A stretch of 64,000 nucleotides of DNA from Gnetum montanum (taxonomy: Eukaryota; Streptophyta; Gnetopsida; Gnetales; Gnetaceae). Below are positions 22,733 through 35,349 of this stretch, piece by piece (the stretch's first letter is position 1; each line of letters starts with the position of its first letter). The stretch covers positions 245,262 through 309,261 of the forward strand of contig MNCI01022355.1 of NCBI GenBank assembly GCA_015680685.1. The letters run 5' to 3'. The translations under genes were made by a program, and so were the position numbers. Below the pieces are notes generated by a model, which did no database searches, was not told the DNA's origin, and saw only the letters and a program-made list of their open reading frames with translations.

Positions 22733-23676
22733 CTATGAGTCTTCGCCCGCACCACCATTCCCTACTTCATTGGGTCTTGCATCTTCGTTTGGATCTTGCA
22801 CAGAAAAATAAAAATAAAAAAATCAATTAAAGCTACAACCAAGGCTATTATAAAATAAAATCTAACACCATAAAAGGTAACTAACCCAAGATCGCCCCGC
22901 GTCCATTTTAGGGGGTGTCTGATCCATCTCAACTGTGAGACATTACAAGATCTCCTCCTCAGTGATGTTGGCCCAATTTCTATCTCCTAAATTAGTGCTT
23001 GCTACAACCTTCTCCTTTTATACAACTATCCATCTAGGTGGCCTTGGAGAAAAGGTGGTAGTGGTGGTCTCACCCGTAAGTAGGGTCATCTCCCTTTAGG
23101 GAGATTCACTAATTATCACCTATTGCAGGAACATTTCATAAGCCCTAGAAGTGCCAATAATGTCAAGGAATAGCTCATGCATATGCAACTTGACCTAAGC
23201 ATCTCGATATTGTTTATGATAGGTGGCACATTCTATTTTATACATACCTTCATGCTATAATCCTTCCAGTCTTGGTTTTTCTTGGCTAGAAGGTCCATTT
23301 GAATGTTTTGTTTGATTATTTCATGTGTGGCTTCATTATTGCATCACAAGGCCATCCAATATCTTGCGTAGTTGATGATGGTCGTGCACTAACTACCATC
23401 ATGAGTGTCCCGGGCCAACAAGAATTCGTTCCTAGATTGGAGATTCTCCACCTTAGTAGTTAGGTTCGCCTTCTCCTTCTCAAGTTTTTACACTCGTTTC
23501 TAGAGGTCTTTGTTCACATGCCTGCACTCCCATAGAGAGAATGCTAAGTACAATGCACACTTACTTGCTTAATCATATATGTGACGAGGTACTTCAGTCA
23601 CCTCTAGCGGGAATTGAGAAACGACGTTAACCTCAACTATCTTCTTGGGGTCCCATTTGAGGCGAGAGGTTGCCAA

Positions 23677-23759
23677 CTGCACACAAAAAGGCATTATTCA
23701 TAGTAACATAGTGAAATTGTAACAATATAGAAAGCCTAGCATAGCAAATTTAACTTAAC
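23677..23759 (-). other. Intron in TE-4 antisense gene
   Basis: The 83-bp intron has GTTAAG donor and a pyrimidine-rich TTTTTGTGTGCAG acceptor. The frame is kept from the DPKI end of one exon into LATSRLKWD of the next. Confidence 0.65.
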
Positions 23760-24365
23760 AATCTTTGGATCAATCTGCCTCAGATGATCGATCATGTCAT
23801 TGACCACCCCCTCCATAAAAGTGAATTTGTCGAAGGTCTTGATCCATGGTCGAAGGTGGATCAAAGAAGGGCCAAGAGTATCAACAGTGGTGTCTGCTAC
23901 ATAATAGAACATGTTAGCCATAGTAAAGAGGACTACAACAAAGTTGGTGAATAATGTAAATGATAGTGTAAAGCTCCTACCAAGCAAATCCTCAGGGGTG
24001 ATAGTGGGGGCTTCACCCATTAGCACACTGTCAAATAAGTGGTTAAACTCACCAACGTCAAAATGGAGCCCCTCTCTTTGCAGTTAACCCAACAACATAA
24101 CAGCATCCTCGACACTCATGTGCCCCTCCAGTACTAAACCATACTCAAAAAAAGGGTCATCAGCAGGAGGCTCTTCCTAACTAGCAGGGTCCTCTTCCTC
24201 ACTGGCAAGGGCCTCTTCTTCACCACCCAGGGTCCTTCCCTCTGCAACAAGGGCCCCTTCTTCATCAGCCAAGGCCCTTTCTTCTACAACTGAGGCCTCT
24301 TCATCTTCACCAATCACCCCTATTCCAAAGGCCAGAACCTCTTTCTCCCCTTCTTCTTCTCCTAC

Positions 24366-24490
24366 CTATGCTAATAAAACATAATTACAATAGGCAAGAT
24401 ACACCAAATTGGAATAGACGCTACGCTGCGCAACGCTACCTAGCATAGCACAACATAGAAAGCATTAACTAAATAGTTAAACACACTTAC
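24366..24490 (-). other. Intron in TE-4 antisense gene
   Basis: The 125-bp intron has GTAAGTG donor and TTAGCATAG acceptor. Joining gives a continuous frame into the acidic exon. The intron holds a catag-type dyad repeat like those of the LTR. Confidence 0.6.
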
Positions 24491-25882
24491 CAATTGGGGG
24501 TTGCACTCAGTAAATTTTAAGTCATAGCTTCTTCCCCCTCTCTTCATTGGTGCGGGGAGGCTCTTTGGCAAGAAGAGATTTCTTATGTTGCAACTTGCTC
24601 TTCACTGTTTCTACAATGAGGCATTCTCCCCTTATCACGGTACCTGTGTTAATGGGGGGAGCTTCTCCCATGCTATCTTGGGAATGAAAAGGGTGTGCCA
24701 CCTGATCCTTTGTCATTATTGAAAACAATTTCCCAATAGCCTCTGGGGGATCTTGGGATTGTGTGGTACAGAAAACCTAGTAGATCCATGGTTTGGAAAT
24801 CTGGCTACAGTCTTGTTGCACCAAGATGTCATTCTCATAGACTACCAAAAATTCTACAAAGCACTGTAGGTATAGTGCACATTGAAATGGGATTCAAGCT
24901 TCTCATGAAGCTTAATCATTTTAGCACACAAGCCTTCAGAAAGGTATCGGGCCCAGTTGTAGTGAGTCCCTTCTTCCATGACATCCCTTATTATCCAAGC
25001 ATGCTCCACTCCAAGGATTTTTCCTTGGGAGAGTATCTTGGGAAAGGGATGAGCACAAAAGACTGGGTAAATCATTTTGGTAACCTTTAGCTTCACCTTC
25101 CCAACGTAGATCCCCTTTTGATCTTTAGCTATCCCTAGCCACTCCTCGATGTCCCCCTAATGGTTTGCATCTTTCTTATATTTTTCTCCTATAGGGAGAC
25201 CATCATAAGGGACACCAAAAATATCTACAAATAGTTGGTCATCAATTTCAAACATCACTCGTACATCATGAACATGTGTATGGAAGTGGTCAGCCTTCTT
25301 GAAGAAGGAATTGGCTAGGGAAAGCATTTTAGCAAGCAGATGCTCAGGTTTATATCCAAAAATAAGTCCATGAACCTAGCCTCTTGAAGGTTATGAAACA
25401 TTTTGGCTAGGGCCCCATTACAGAGCCAACGCTAAGTCTCCTCCACCTCTCCATACTTGAAAAAGAGGTTGGTTTCATTACACTCAGAGGTGATCACAAT
25501 GACCTCTTTGGATTCTTTTGCCACTGTAATAGTTTTTAAAACAAACAAAAAACATTAGCAAAAAAATCATGAAAGTACATCATCACTCAAACACATAACA
25601 ATGAATCCAGAGTTTAGCATACTAGGTTTAAATGGCATAGGAAATGGTGGGAGTTCCACTAGCACGTCTTCAATGGTAAGTGGTTTGAGGGATGTCCACT
25701 CCCCATACAACCAACTAACCTCCTTACACTTTCCATAAAATTTTGAATACCAATTTCGGTAGGTTTTAAACTCAAGCCCAGGTTTTCCTATTACACCGGC
25801 ATGCACGTTCCTAGTAGAACAGAACTCCTGCAAGGCCGTTTGTACCAACACCAAGGAATCTATGTCACCATGAAGACCATTC

Positions 25883-25982
25883 CTATTAATATAAAACTTG
25901 GTAGTACACAAAAATGTAGTTAATATCCTATCAAGGGTAACATAGACTATACAATGCATTAATATACGTCTACAAAACTCAC
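25883..25982 (-). other. Intron in TE-4 antisense gene
   Basis: The 100-bp intron has GTGAGT donor and ATTAATAG acceptor. Joining the exons makes one Gly codon across the junction and keeps the same frame open on both sides. Confidence 0.65.
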
Positions 25983-26343
25983 CCACTGGCATAGTAAACG
26001 GTTCTAGGTGGGTTCTGAAAACAAGTGCCTATGTGATGGGAAACGTATAACGTGTTATATAAGTGATAGCATTTGTACTCAGGCATGTCCTAGATCAACC
26101 TTAAGCACCTCAAGCCTCTTGGGAACTCGTTGGAACCTTCTATGCCTTCGCCTCCGATCACCTTGTTAGTCATGAATTTCAAAATACCTCAATTTTCCCC
26201 GGGCAAGAGTGTTTCTGTAATTGCGACTGTTGTCTCAACTGATAAGTATGACCATATGATCACATTGAAATGGTAGAGGAGGAACTATAAGAAGTCTCAT
26301 GTGCCCTCTTAGAACCGGACCACCTGCTACCCCACACGTGCAT

Positions 26344-27690
26344 GGGGACAAGGCACGTTGGCCATAGGTTTGCTGAGACAACACAAGACTCCTACCACCT
26401 CAAGGACAATTAGGATAGGTTTAAACATGACCCTGCATGATAAAGCATTAAACGTTAGCATTGTGTTCAAGTGAGGTTTACACGTACCATAGCGTGACCA
26501 TATATTTACAAATAGCATAGCATAATTAACTATTTTCATGTAGTGTAGCATGATCTTTTGACTGTGAATTCCCCTTTTAGCATGAACCAAGGAGCCTCCT
26601 AGATGAACAAAGGTAAACATTTCATGTAGCATACCAAAAAGAGTTTGGAATAGCATAGAGTCATGGTTAAGACCATGCATAATGTATAACAAGTATAGCA
26701 CTATAGCTAGTGTTGTGGCATAGTAAAATTGGCAAAATAGCAAATTTAACAACGTAGCAGCCCTACAAGTTTGACAGTGTAGCAACATGACAGATTTCCA
26801 ACATATCAGCCTAAGGGCCTCATAGCATAAGCAGAGTAGTATAACAATAACAACCTTATAGTCTAACTACATAGGCAAGAGAGAATTCATAATTCCCCAC
26901 TATCCCAACCCTCCCTTACTACATGAAATGGCTTACGCTACACCATGCTAAACATGCATCACACTGCCATAAAAATTTTTTTGCAAATAACTAAACCTTT
27001 CCAAGGGTGGTATGTTACGCCAAACATGCACTAAGCTACCTAGAACTACCCAAACCCCGACAATAAGGTAGTTTCCATTCTTAACAATGAAATATAGGGA
27101 AATATTGCATGTAGCTATAGTGTAGCATCCATACGACCGCTATAGCCAACTAGTGACAACAACAGTGTAGTGGCTAAAATGGCAACCAAAATAGTAGCAA
27201 TAGATACAAACTCCACCACAATAATGGTAATAGCAATTCATCACCTAAAGGAAATAAGGATAGTGTAGTGACTTACTAACCTGATAGAGTCTCTTGTCGT
27301 ACCTCAATGCATGCCTTGGACAGGAATCCCAGAGTGTCCTTCACCTTGTCTACCTTGGCAAGTCCTTGATGTTTGCATTCACCTTTGGGTGTCATTCTCT
27401 TTCTCGCGAATTGTTTCTACCAACTACTATGCTATACCTATTTCTCTATCTCTTCGATCATACTACGCTCTAGGTGTAAGCTCTGACAATGAAAATGACA
27501 AGTTTACCAAGAGTTAAATCCCTATTTCTGGTCGACATGATAAAACACTTGCCATTTTCATGTTCCGATTAACGCAGGATGCCCCCTATAGCATAGCACT
27601 ATTACATCCTAGTCCCACCATAGCGTAGTGACTATCTACAACATAACAGGTGGGCCCATCAAAAATTTTCCCCATCTTGTTACTTTATCT
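26344..27690. other. TE-4 spacer upstream of the antisense gene
   Basis: No convincing coding sequence on either strand. The stretch 26460-27150 is full of tagcatag and gtagcat words, the same words that make up the LTR dyad units. If the antisense gene was transcribed from here, these may be its promoter elements; that is inference. Confidence 0.4.
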
Positions 27691-27985
27691 TTACAAAACC
27701 TACCATATCGTGGTCCACAAAGACCTTAAACTAGCAATTCTGACCCACGATTCAACTTGGCAATGATCCGCTAAGACCTTAAACTAGAAATTCTGATTTA
27801 TGTGGGATACTAACCTACAGTGTAGCCTAATTATGGTCTACTATGACCTTAAACTAGCAAAGTTAACACCCCTTGCATTTTAAAACTCATTAACGATCCA
27901 CCAAGACCTTAAATTGGCAGTTTTGATGTACAAGTTGTGCATGATTACAGTCTGCTAAGACCTTAAGCTAGCAACCTGAAAACTT
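27690..27985 (+). repeat. Array of gaccttaaactagca repeats, TE-4
   Basis: At least five copies of a word close to gctaagaccttaaactagca recur every 50-70 bp, with variable spacer sequence. Related arrays lie at 22380-22560 and 31585-31935. Confidence 0.8.
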
Positions 27986-28089
27986 CACGTAGTAGTTGAC
28001 AATTATTACATGTTGCATTATTGCTTTACAATCATTCATTAAATGCTATTTCTATAGATAGGTATCACTTGACTTGGTCTTTTTCTTTT

Positions 28090-30387
28090 CTTATTATGAC
28101 AAGTTTAACAAAAATGGCCATGCAGGGTGATCTTCATTCACTTCTAGCCCTGACAGGTCCTCATGGAAGGTTCAAAAGACACCTAGACTTAGAATCAATA
28201 GTAGGAATCATCTATCGACAACACTGTAGCATCCTTGAAAACATCCCTAAGCCCTAGATTGGCCTAAACATCTGGTCCAAGCCTTAGACTTAGAGGCCAG
28301 GGATGTGATTGAGGATCCTCTCATTGAAACACCTATAACTACATCCAAGGGGGATAAAGAAATAAAACATTTTCTCCCTCTTAGATCCATAAATGCAAAA
28401 TAACATATCTAGAGTTCCCCAAGACAATGTCAAAGTGTTTGCATGGTCCTATGAAGACATGCCAGGCTTAGACCCGTGGCTCATACAACATAACATTGTC
28501 TTAGACCCGCTTGTCAAGGTAGTCAAGCAAAAGGCTTGAAAAATCAAACCAAAAATTTCACTAGCTATGTGATGAAATCACCAAGCTGGTTTCATTCGCA
28601 CAATTGATTACTTGGAGTGGGTATTGAAAATTGTTGTAGTTTCTAAGAGAACAAGAGGTATACAAATTTGTATAGACTTTCAAGATCTAAACAAAGAAAT
28701 GATTAAAGATGACTTCCCATTACCAAGTATTGATAAACTTATTGACATTATGGCTGGTCATGCCTTACTATGCTTTATGGATGGGTTCTCAAGTTACAAC
28801 CAAATTCGCATCAACCTAGAGCATCAATTAACAACTACTTTCATGACCCCTCAGGGAACCTTTTATTACATCATGATGCCTTTTGGACTTAAAAACACTA
28901 GAGCAACCTATCAACGAGCCATGACATACAATTTTAGTGACTACCTCTTGGAGAGACTCAATGATTACATGGATGACATAGTAGTCAAGTTTAATGGTTC
29001 TAATGATCATCCCAACGATCTAGATGTAGTCCTCAAACATTGTCATAGGCATGACTTGCGTCTCAACCCAAGGAAATATGTTTTCAGACTTAAAACCAAA
29101 TGCATGCTAGGGTTTGCAATATCAAAGGCAAGGATATGAGTGGACCCTAACAAGGTAAGGGCCATCATCAACTTAGCACCACCTATGAATCTTAAAGAGA
29201 TACACGGGTTGCAAGGCAGAGTACAATTTATCTGGAGGTTTATCGTGAGGTTGATCAACAAGTTACACCCTATGAAACACTTGCTAAAAAAGGGGGTCAA
29301 CTTCAAGTGGACAAAATAATTTCAACAAGCTTTCAATAACTTAAAGAAAAAGCTTTTGCACCTCCCAATTGTTTACCCACCATAGAGGGATAAGCCTTTC
29401 TACATCTACCTTGCCACTTCAGACACATCTATTACAGCATTGTTATGTCAGAAGAAGGATGACAGCTCTAAAATCCTAGTTTATTACTTGAGCCATGTGC
29501 TAATAGCTTATGAGAAAAAGTATAATGAAGTAGAAAGAAATTGTCTCACTCTAGTATTCATGCTAAAAATGTGAAGACATTACCTATTTCATAGCAAGGT
29601 TAACATCATATGCAAGAGCGACATACTTTGGGCTATCATAACAAACTTGTACGAGAGAAGCAAAACAGCCTGATGGAAAGCTATAATAGTGGAATTTGAT
29701 TTGCATTATGTTGCTCAATCATCAACAAAGGGACAAGAAATAGCTACACAGCTCACAACCTCACCTTTCAATGATCAAGCAATAATAGATCCCAAATTCC
29801 TTGATGAACACATCAATAGCATCAACCCTGTACCATCTGATTTCGAAGCTACTTTGCATTTTGATAGCACCTCAACTACATAAGGTAGTAGTGATACTAT
29901 TTTCATTACATTCCCCTATGGGGATATTTAACCTTTTACTTACTACTTTACGTTCGTTTGTACGAACAAGATAGCTGAGTATGAAGGACTCCTCAAAGGC
30001 CTCTTAGCAGCTTGAGAACTAAAGATTCAACATTTGGTAGTCCGAGGTGATTCCCAACTCATTGTCAACTAGATTACTGAAGTCAATGCTTTTAAAGCTT
30101 CATACTTACAACCTTATTGCTACTTGGCCAAAAGTTTGTTAAAAAAGTTTACAACAATAGACATCCAACATGTGCCTCGCAATGAGAATACCATAGTAGA
30201 TGCCTTAGCCACGTTGGCATTGAATGTGTCATCCCACTTGTTTGCAACTTTATCCACTTCAATAATAGAATGCATAGACCCTATTACTCAAGTGGTACAC
30301 ATCGTAGCTGTCAGTATGATCGATATTCAAGAAGGGTACGCTAACATTAAGCTTACCTTCAACACGGAAAATCCCCCCATGGCTTAA
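28090..30387 (+). pseudogene. pol: TE-4 pol: RT, gypsy RNase H, archaeal-type RNase H
   Basis: RT covers about 28570-29250 and is stop-free at 28612-29139, with MDGFSSYNQI, the MPFGL motif and YMDD at 28966-28977. The gypsy-type RNase H follows at 29330-29700. An archaeal-type RNase H is at 29840-30250, with the first Asp at 29862, the AEYEGL, RGDSQL and VDALA motifs in order. This is the usual Tat order, in contrast to TE-1. Stops at several places and frame changes before 28570 make it inactive. Confidence 0.82.
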
Positions 30388-30439
30388 CATCCACTCAAAA
30401 GGATGCAATCCGAAAGCAAGCATGTTAGTATGTCCTCGT

Positions 30440-31572
30440 AGGAGATAACACTTTATGCAAATGCTCCTTTGATGGGATATTACTAACCTATGTTAGTGGG
30501 GAACAAGCACAAAAAATCATTAATGAAGTCCATGAGGGACTATGTGGAGGACACATAGCTCCTAGGGCTATGGCAGTGAAAATTAGATGCCTAGGATATT
30601 ACTGGACTTACATAGAATGATATTGCTTTGCCAAGGTTAGGACATGTGATACATTCCAACACCATGCAAATCTAATACATGTATCACCTACTGAGTTGCA
30701 ACCTACAAAGATCACATGGCCATTCCAACGATGGGGACTAGACATCATAGGACCCATCACGCCTAAGTCTTCCATAGGGCACAGCTTCATCATCACTACC
30801 ACCGAGTACTTTACAAAGTGGGTGGAAGAGATTCCCCTAAGGAAGACTACATCTCAACAAGTTTACCACTTTATCTTAGACAACATAGTAACAAGGTTTG
30901 GTCTTCCCATGACTATTATGACAGATAAAAGGCCACAGTTTAGTAGTGTAGAAACAAAAACCTTTTGTGACAACCTTGGCATCAAGCACTCATTTTCATT
31001 GCCATACAAGCCACAGGAAAATGGTCAAGCAAAGGCAACAAACAAGGTCATCATCAACTTACTCAAAAATATGCTTAGCAGTAGCAAGAGGCAATGGCAT
31101 GAGCAAATCCTCTATGTTGTGGGCTTACCGCACAACGTGCAGAATGACTACAGGTAAAACTCCTTACAACCTTGTTTACAGATCTAATCCAGTGTTACCT
31201 CTTGAATTGCAGGTACTGTCACTGTGAATGATCCTTTTAAGCATGATGAACGAGGCCCAGAATAATGAGTCAAGGATCATTGACCTTGACTCCATAGAGG
31301 AGGAGCGTGCCCGAAAACTTGATTTCATTGAATGGTACTAGGACAAGCAATGGAAAAAGCACCATTGCAATCTAGGTCAATGGCCAATCAAAAAAGGGAA
31401 CCTAGTCCTCAAGGTTTTTCATGAACATGTAAACAAGTTCTTAGCAAACTGGAAAGGCCCATTCATAGTCACAAAAGCCTACAAGAATGAGGCCTTCAAG
31501 CTGGCTGATATGGGTGGCAATAAATTTACAAATCCCATGAACCACTTGTACCTTAATCCATACTACATCTAA
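30440..31572 (+). pseudogene. int: TE-4 integrase
   Basis: The zinc-finger region (30510-30660) has HEGLCGGH and a GYYW segment. The core begins near 30720 with GLDIIGPIT. The second Asp is present but its motif reads TDKRP instead of TDNGP. The catalytic Glu is Lys (31032-31034, GQAKATN). The C-terminal part with WKGPFIV and NPYY (31440-31572) is present after frameshifts. Integrase would insert the cDNA; this copy could not. Confidence 0.8.
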
Positions 31573-31584
31573 TACAAATCAAGG

Positions 31585-31935
31585 TAAGCACCATTGTCCG
31601 CTATGACATAAAACTAGTAAAGATAGTCCACTATGACTATAAACTGGCATAGAACGTCTGTTATGACATTAAACTAGCATAGCATGTCCTTAGGCCATGA
31701 CATAAAACTAGCATCCATAGTATTGTCCACTATGACCTTAAACTGGCCATCCATTATTTTCTATGATGATAAACTAGCACAGTGGTCTGCCAAGACCTTA
31801 AACTAACACATTGGTCTGCTACGACCTTAAATTGGCCCATTCAACATTAGCTATGATGTTAAACTAACACAAAGGTCTGCTAGGACCTTAAACTATTACA
31901 TTTGATGATCTACCAAGATCTTAAATTGGGCTCAC
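31585..31935 (+). repeat. Second array of ctatgaccttaaactagca repeats, TE-4
   Basis: About ten degenerate units of the form gtctgctatgac-ttaaactagca follow the integrase stop at intervals of about 25-50 bp. They match the arrays on both sides of the antisense gene. Confidence 0.8.
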
Positions 31936-33199
31936 ACTTCAAAACTGACCATCACAATGTCCATGACCCTACAAACAAGTGAGCGTGCACAATGCCAACT
32001 TTCTAGACAACACGGGGTGGGACATTGCAATTCCAAAATGCAGTTCATGTCGCTAAGGAAACACACTCTAGAACACATGTAGCATCACCACCCTTGGCAT
32101 CTTGCTAACCTTTTGGAGATGTCATCTGACATCTTGCTAACTTTCTAGAGCTACCGTTACTATCACCACTCATCCTAGCAGTAGCTCTTGTTGTCAGCAC
32201 CTACTGTTGGAGTTCCATCACTATTGTGGCCTAGCCAAAAAGTTGTTATCCTCTAGCCCTCGCCATCATCTAATTCCAAGATCTATTTAGCTGTTAGAAT
32301 TCTTTCCTTATAGATGGACTACATGATGTTTTCCTTGGATGAGGAATCTTGAGCACTTGCATCACCACCACTCCTAGCTTCTTCAGTGCTAGCCTCTTCA
32401 ATTTACCACTACTAGAACTGCTACTAGACTGCTACAGGCCAAGGTAGTGCCATTTAGAGATGTGTTTTTCCAAGAGAAAAGGGCACTACATAGTTTTGAA
32501 GTGATCACTTAGACTAGCTTGGCTACTTGGGAGTGCACATCCCACCCTCCCTCTTAACCCTCTCAACCTTGTTTCTTATACTTGTAGTTTTTCACATCCC
32601 TTTTACAAGCTTTCTCAATGCATATAAAGCCCTCCCACATGCCCAACCGCCAAGTCCATCATGCATGTAATGCAACTCACCACATTGGAAGCATCTACAG
32701 GTAGGTCAAAGCCCCACATGTGGACATAACACAGCTCATCCTATGGAGGAAACACTTGTCCTGCAACAACAAGGTTGTTTGCAAGTGAACATGGCTAAAC
32801 AATAAAATAAAGGTACAAAAGGATAAAAGAGCAAAAAAGCTCAAAAAAAGGTGCCTAAAACAAAAGGTACCATAGTTGTTTTAGAAAAACCATCTCTAAG
32901 CACTCCAATGAGAGGTCGAAGGCTAGTAAAAGAAAGATGCCCATGCATGCTGACTCCCTCACAAGCACTATGACGAGGGATCATGCTCTGTTACATCTTT
33001 TTCTCCCCCAAACCTATTCCCCTCAATTCCATCCTTTTCCCCTTTCTCCACATGACTATTTCTATACTCCCAAGTGTATCAAAGCGATATCTGAGCCACC
33101 ACTAGAGAGCAATGTTAGCATTTTTTTTCTCATGGTGCTTCATATTCTTTGTTGATGTCTCTTGGGCAAGTCCTCTAGACGTCAACAAAGAGAGACCAT
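31936..33199 (+). other. TE-4 3' untranslated region and polypurine tract
   Basis: No coding sequence is recognisable. A short repeat around catcttgctaac occurs at 32098 and 32131. The purine-rich aacaaagagagacca at 33184-33198 directly precedes the 3' LTR and is the likely plus-strand primer. Confidence 0.5.
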
Positions 33200-35344
33200 T
33201 GAAACACCATAAAATTTCAAGACCTTGATGGCTCAACAGAGTCTTGAAATTTAGGCAAAGACTTCCACAAGTGTAGTGTCATGATGGGCCATTGAGATAG
33301 TGTAGGCACTAAGGGTAGACTACATAGTCCATCAAGTTTTCTATTGCTTGGGCTGACAGGCCTGCTGGACTCTCCAGCCTACCCAATTGAACAATTGACT
33401 CAGCTGACAGTCTACCCATGAACCATGTTAGGAGTTTTCAAAAGTATTCAGGATGAGCTAAACAGCTCAACAAGTTTTCTAACAGAGAAATCTACTACGT
33501 TACGCTATGCTATGTAGTGTGGCATACCATGAGGAGACTAATCAGACATCTAAGATGCAAATTAATAACTAGCCAATCTTTCAGAAGCATCTACTCTATT
33601 TCATCCACGAAGTGTGAGCAATATGGCGTAATGGAATGTGGTGAATTTTCTCAAGTATTATCTCAATTTGAGTGCTACACTGCGCTATGCTATGTGGTCT
33701 AGCAAAACATATCAGGGATGTACTTTGATAACACTCCTACTTGGGTAGCTTTGATGGAGTAAAAGCATTTGGCCTTGTTTCAAATGTCAAACAAGCTTGC
33801 TCAGCTAACACACCAAGACATGACAAACATCCTATGACAAATTTTTTTCAAAAATGAGTTAGGATTCATCCAACATTGGGTGCTATGCTATGCTACATTA
33901 TGCAACATAGCATAGCGTAGTAAAGACAGAATGCACAAAGGCCCCTTTGTCGAATGATCCCAGTAAGAGGATCACACTTGGCAACACTTCGACCTTCAAA
34001 ATTGCCTCTCCCACTTAGCCCTCAAACCTCAAGCAAAGTTTCCTAATAAAACATTGTAGAATAAAAAATCATGCATGTCACATTGCTTGCTACATTGTGC
34101 TACGTTGCATAGCGTAGCACAGCATAGCAAGGATGCAAAACAATAGAATGCCCCAAGGATGAACTCAGTAGAAGGGCTTCTAGCATGGAAGAAAAAATTG
34201 TAGTTGATTATCTAAATAAGCCTCAACCAAATGCTCTTGGCTCCTAGGTAAAACTCCTTTCAAGACTAGCCTCTATGTTATACTATGCTACATAGTGTAG
34301 CATAGCATAGCATGCAGTTACTTACACTACACCAACATGATGAATAGTGTAAGTAATGTAATACTTACATGGAGGCATTAAGACATTTTCAGTTAGCTCT
34401 AAAACTTGTTGGCAATGATCATTCTCACCTTAGCATTTCTTCAGTGGATAAGATCAGCAAACTCGCTTCATTTTTCATACCTCTGATCAATTCCCAAAAT
34501 TGTCCTTATGCTTGACCCTGCTCACAAGAGTAAGAAAGCCGTAGTCCTGGAGCATAGGATCCATTTTTCTTTCATTGTTAGTATGCTTCCTAGATTTTGG
34601 CACATGCAGTTTTAGTAGTATGGTCATAGCATAATAGTGTTCACATCCAGCATCACACACCTACATAGCATAACCATGCTTGCACCTTTTGGGGCCTAGG
34701 ACACATGGTGTCCAGACCACGTTTTTCTCCTACTTCTAGCCCTATAAATACCCCAACAAACAATGTTCAAATGGTTGGCTTTTGAGTTGGCTTTTGGAGA
34801 GAATATTTGGCATTTTTAGCATTCTATTTAGCTTTGAGAATTCTGGTTGACTCCAGACATCCTTTTTCTAGTCTAGCATTTTGGCACTTTGGCAAGCAAA
34901 TTGGCAAGCATAAGAATCTTGAGTAGTGAGCTATTGGCTATAGTTCAGGGACCTGTGACCATACTGCTCTATTGTAAGTTGTGCCATTCTAGTGTTGCAT
35001 ATTTAGTTGTACACTTTTCAACAAAGCAAAGATCAAATCTGCCATCTTGGGGTAGTGCATTTTCTCACCCAAGTCTCTTTTATGCTTTGTTTACTATTAT
35101 TGTGTTTTGCACTACTTTTATTATCTTGTGTTTGTTGATCATTGCTTTACTTACATACGTTGCTCCTAAAACAAACATTTACAAAAGGTTAAGTTACACC
35201 TATTAAGTTCCTATCTGATTGACTAGATTATTTAGGGCACCCTGTTTCCATTTCTCTCTAGCATGACCCTTGCACGAATCTAGGTTAAACTATATGCTCA
35301 GCAACCTCTCGGTATTCCAACCATCAACATTTTTGGTTACCACA
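33200..35344 (+). repeat. TE-4 3' LTR
   Basis: It aligns with 16014-18171 from TGAAACACC to ACCACA, with about 15 percent differences by eye, mostly transitions. It keeps five catag dyad units (near 33491, 33671, 33881, 34089, 34271) and TATAAATA at 34743-34750. Confidence 0.88.
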
Positions 35345-35349
35345 ATAGA
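35345..35349 (+). repeat. TE-4 target-site duplication, right
   Basis: ataga, identical to 16009-16013. Confidence 0.9.

Larger units (their letters stand above)
22733..26343 (-). pseudogene. TE-4 antisense multi-exon gene, function unknown
   Basis: On the minus strand a chain of coding segments runs from a possible ATG at 26343 to a stop at 22733. Three introns can be removed with the frame kept: 25982-25883 (GTGAGT...ATAG), 24490-24366 (GTAAGT...ATAG) and 23759-23677 (GTTAAG...TGCAG); one or two more are likely near 25550 and 22885-22795. The protein would start basic and Ser-rich, then have a globular part (26170-24800) with segments such as HLYNTLYVSHHIG and VEHAWIIRDVMEEGTHYNWA, an acidic Glu-rich stretch (24365-24160), a second globular stretch, and a coiled coil (23560-23250). 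Several stops and frameshifts show decay. Antisense ORFs are known in Tat elements (Grande, RIRE2, Retand); a position between protease and RT is unusual. I do not recognise a family. Confidence 0.65.
16014..35344 (+). mobile_element. TE-4: 19.3-kb Tat-like retrotransposon with antisense gene
   Basis: Two 2.15-kb LTRs (16014-18171, 33200-35344) flank about 15 kb holding primer-binding site, gag, protease, an antisense multi-exon gene, RT, two RNase H domains in the usual Tat order, and integrase. A perfect 5-bp target duplication surrounds it. LTRs differ by roughly 15 percent by eye, mostly transitions, so it is old. Every sense reading frame is broken. It lies inside the TE-3 protease region. 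Confidence 0.9.

Noticed and set aside
25567-25992. Single 141-codon minus-strand ORF as a gene of its own
   Set aside because: A GTGAGT...AG intron removes its first part and links the rest to upstream coding sequence, so it is part of the larger antisense gene.
28828-29306. Minus-strand ORFs opposite the TE-4 RT
   Set aside because: They lie antisense to conserved RT codons and show no composition or motif of their own.
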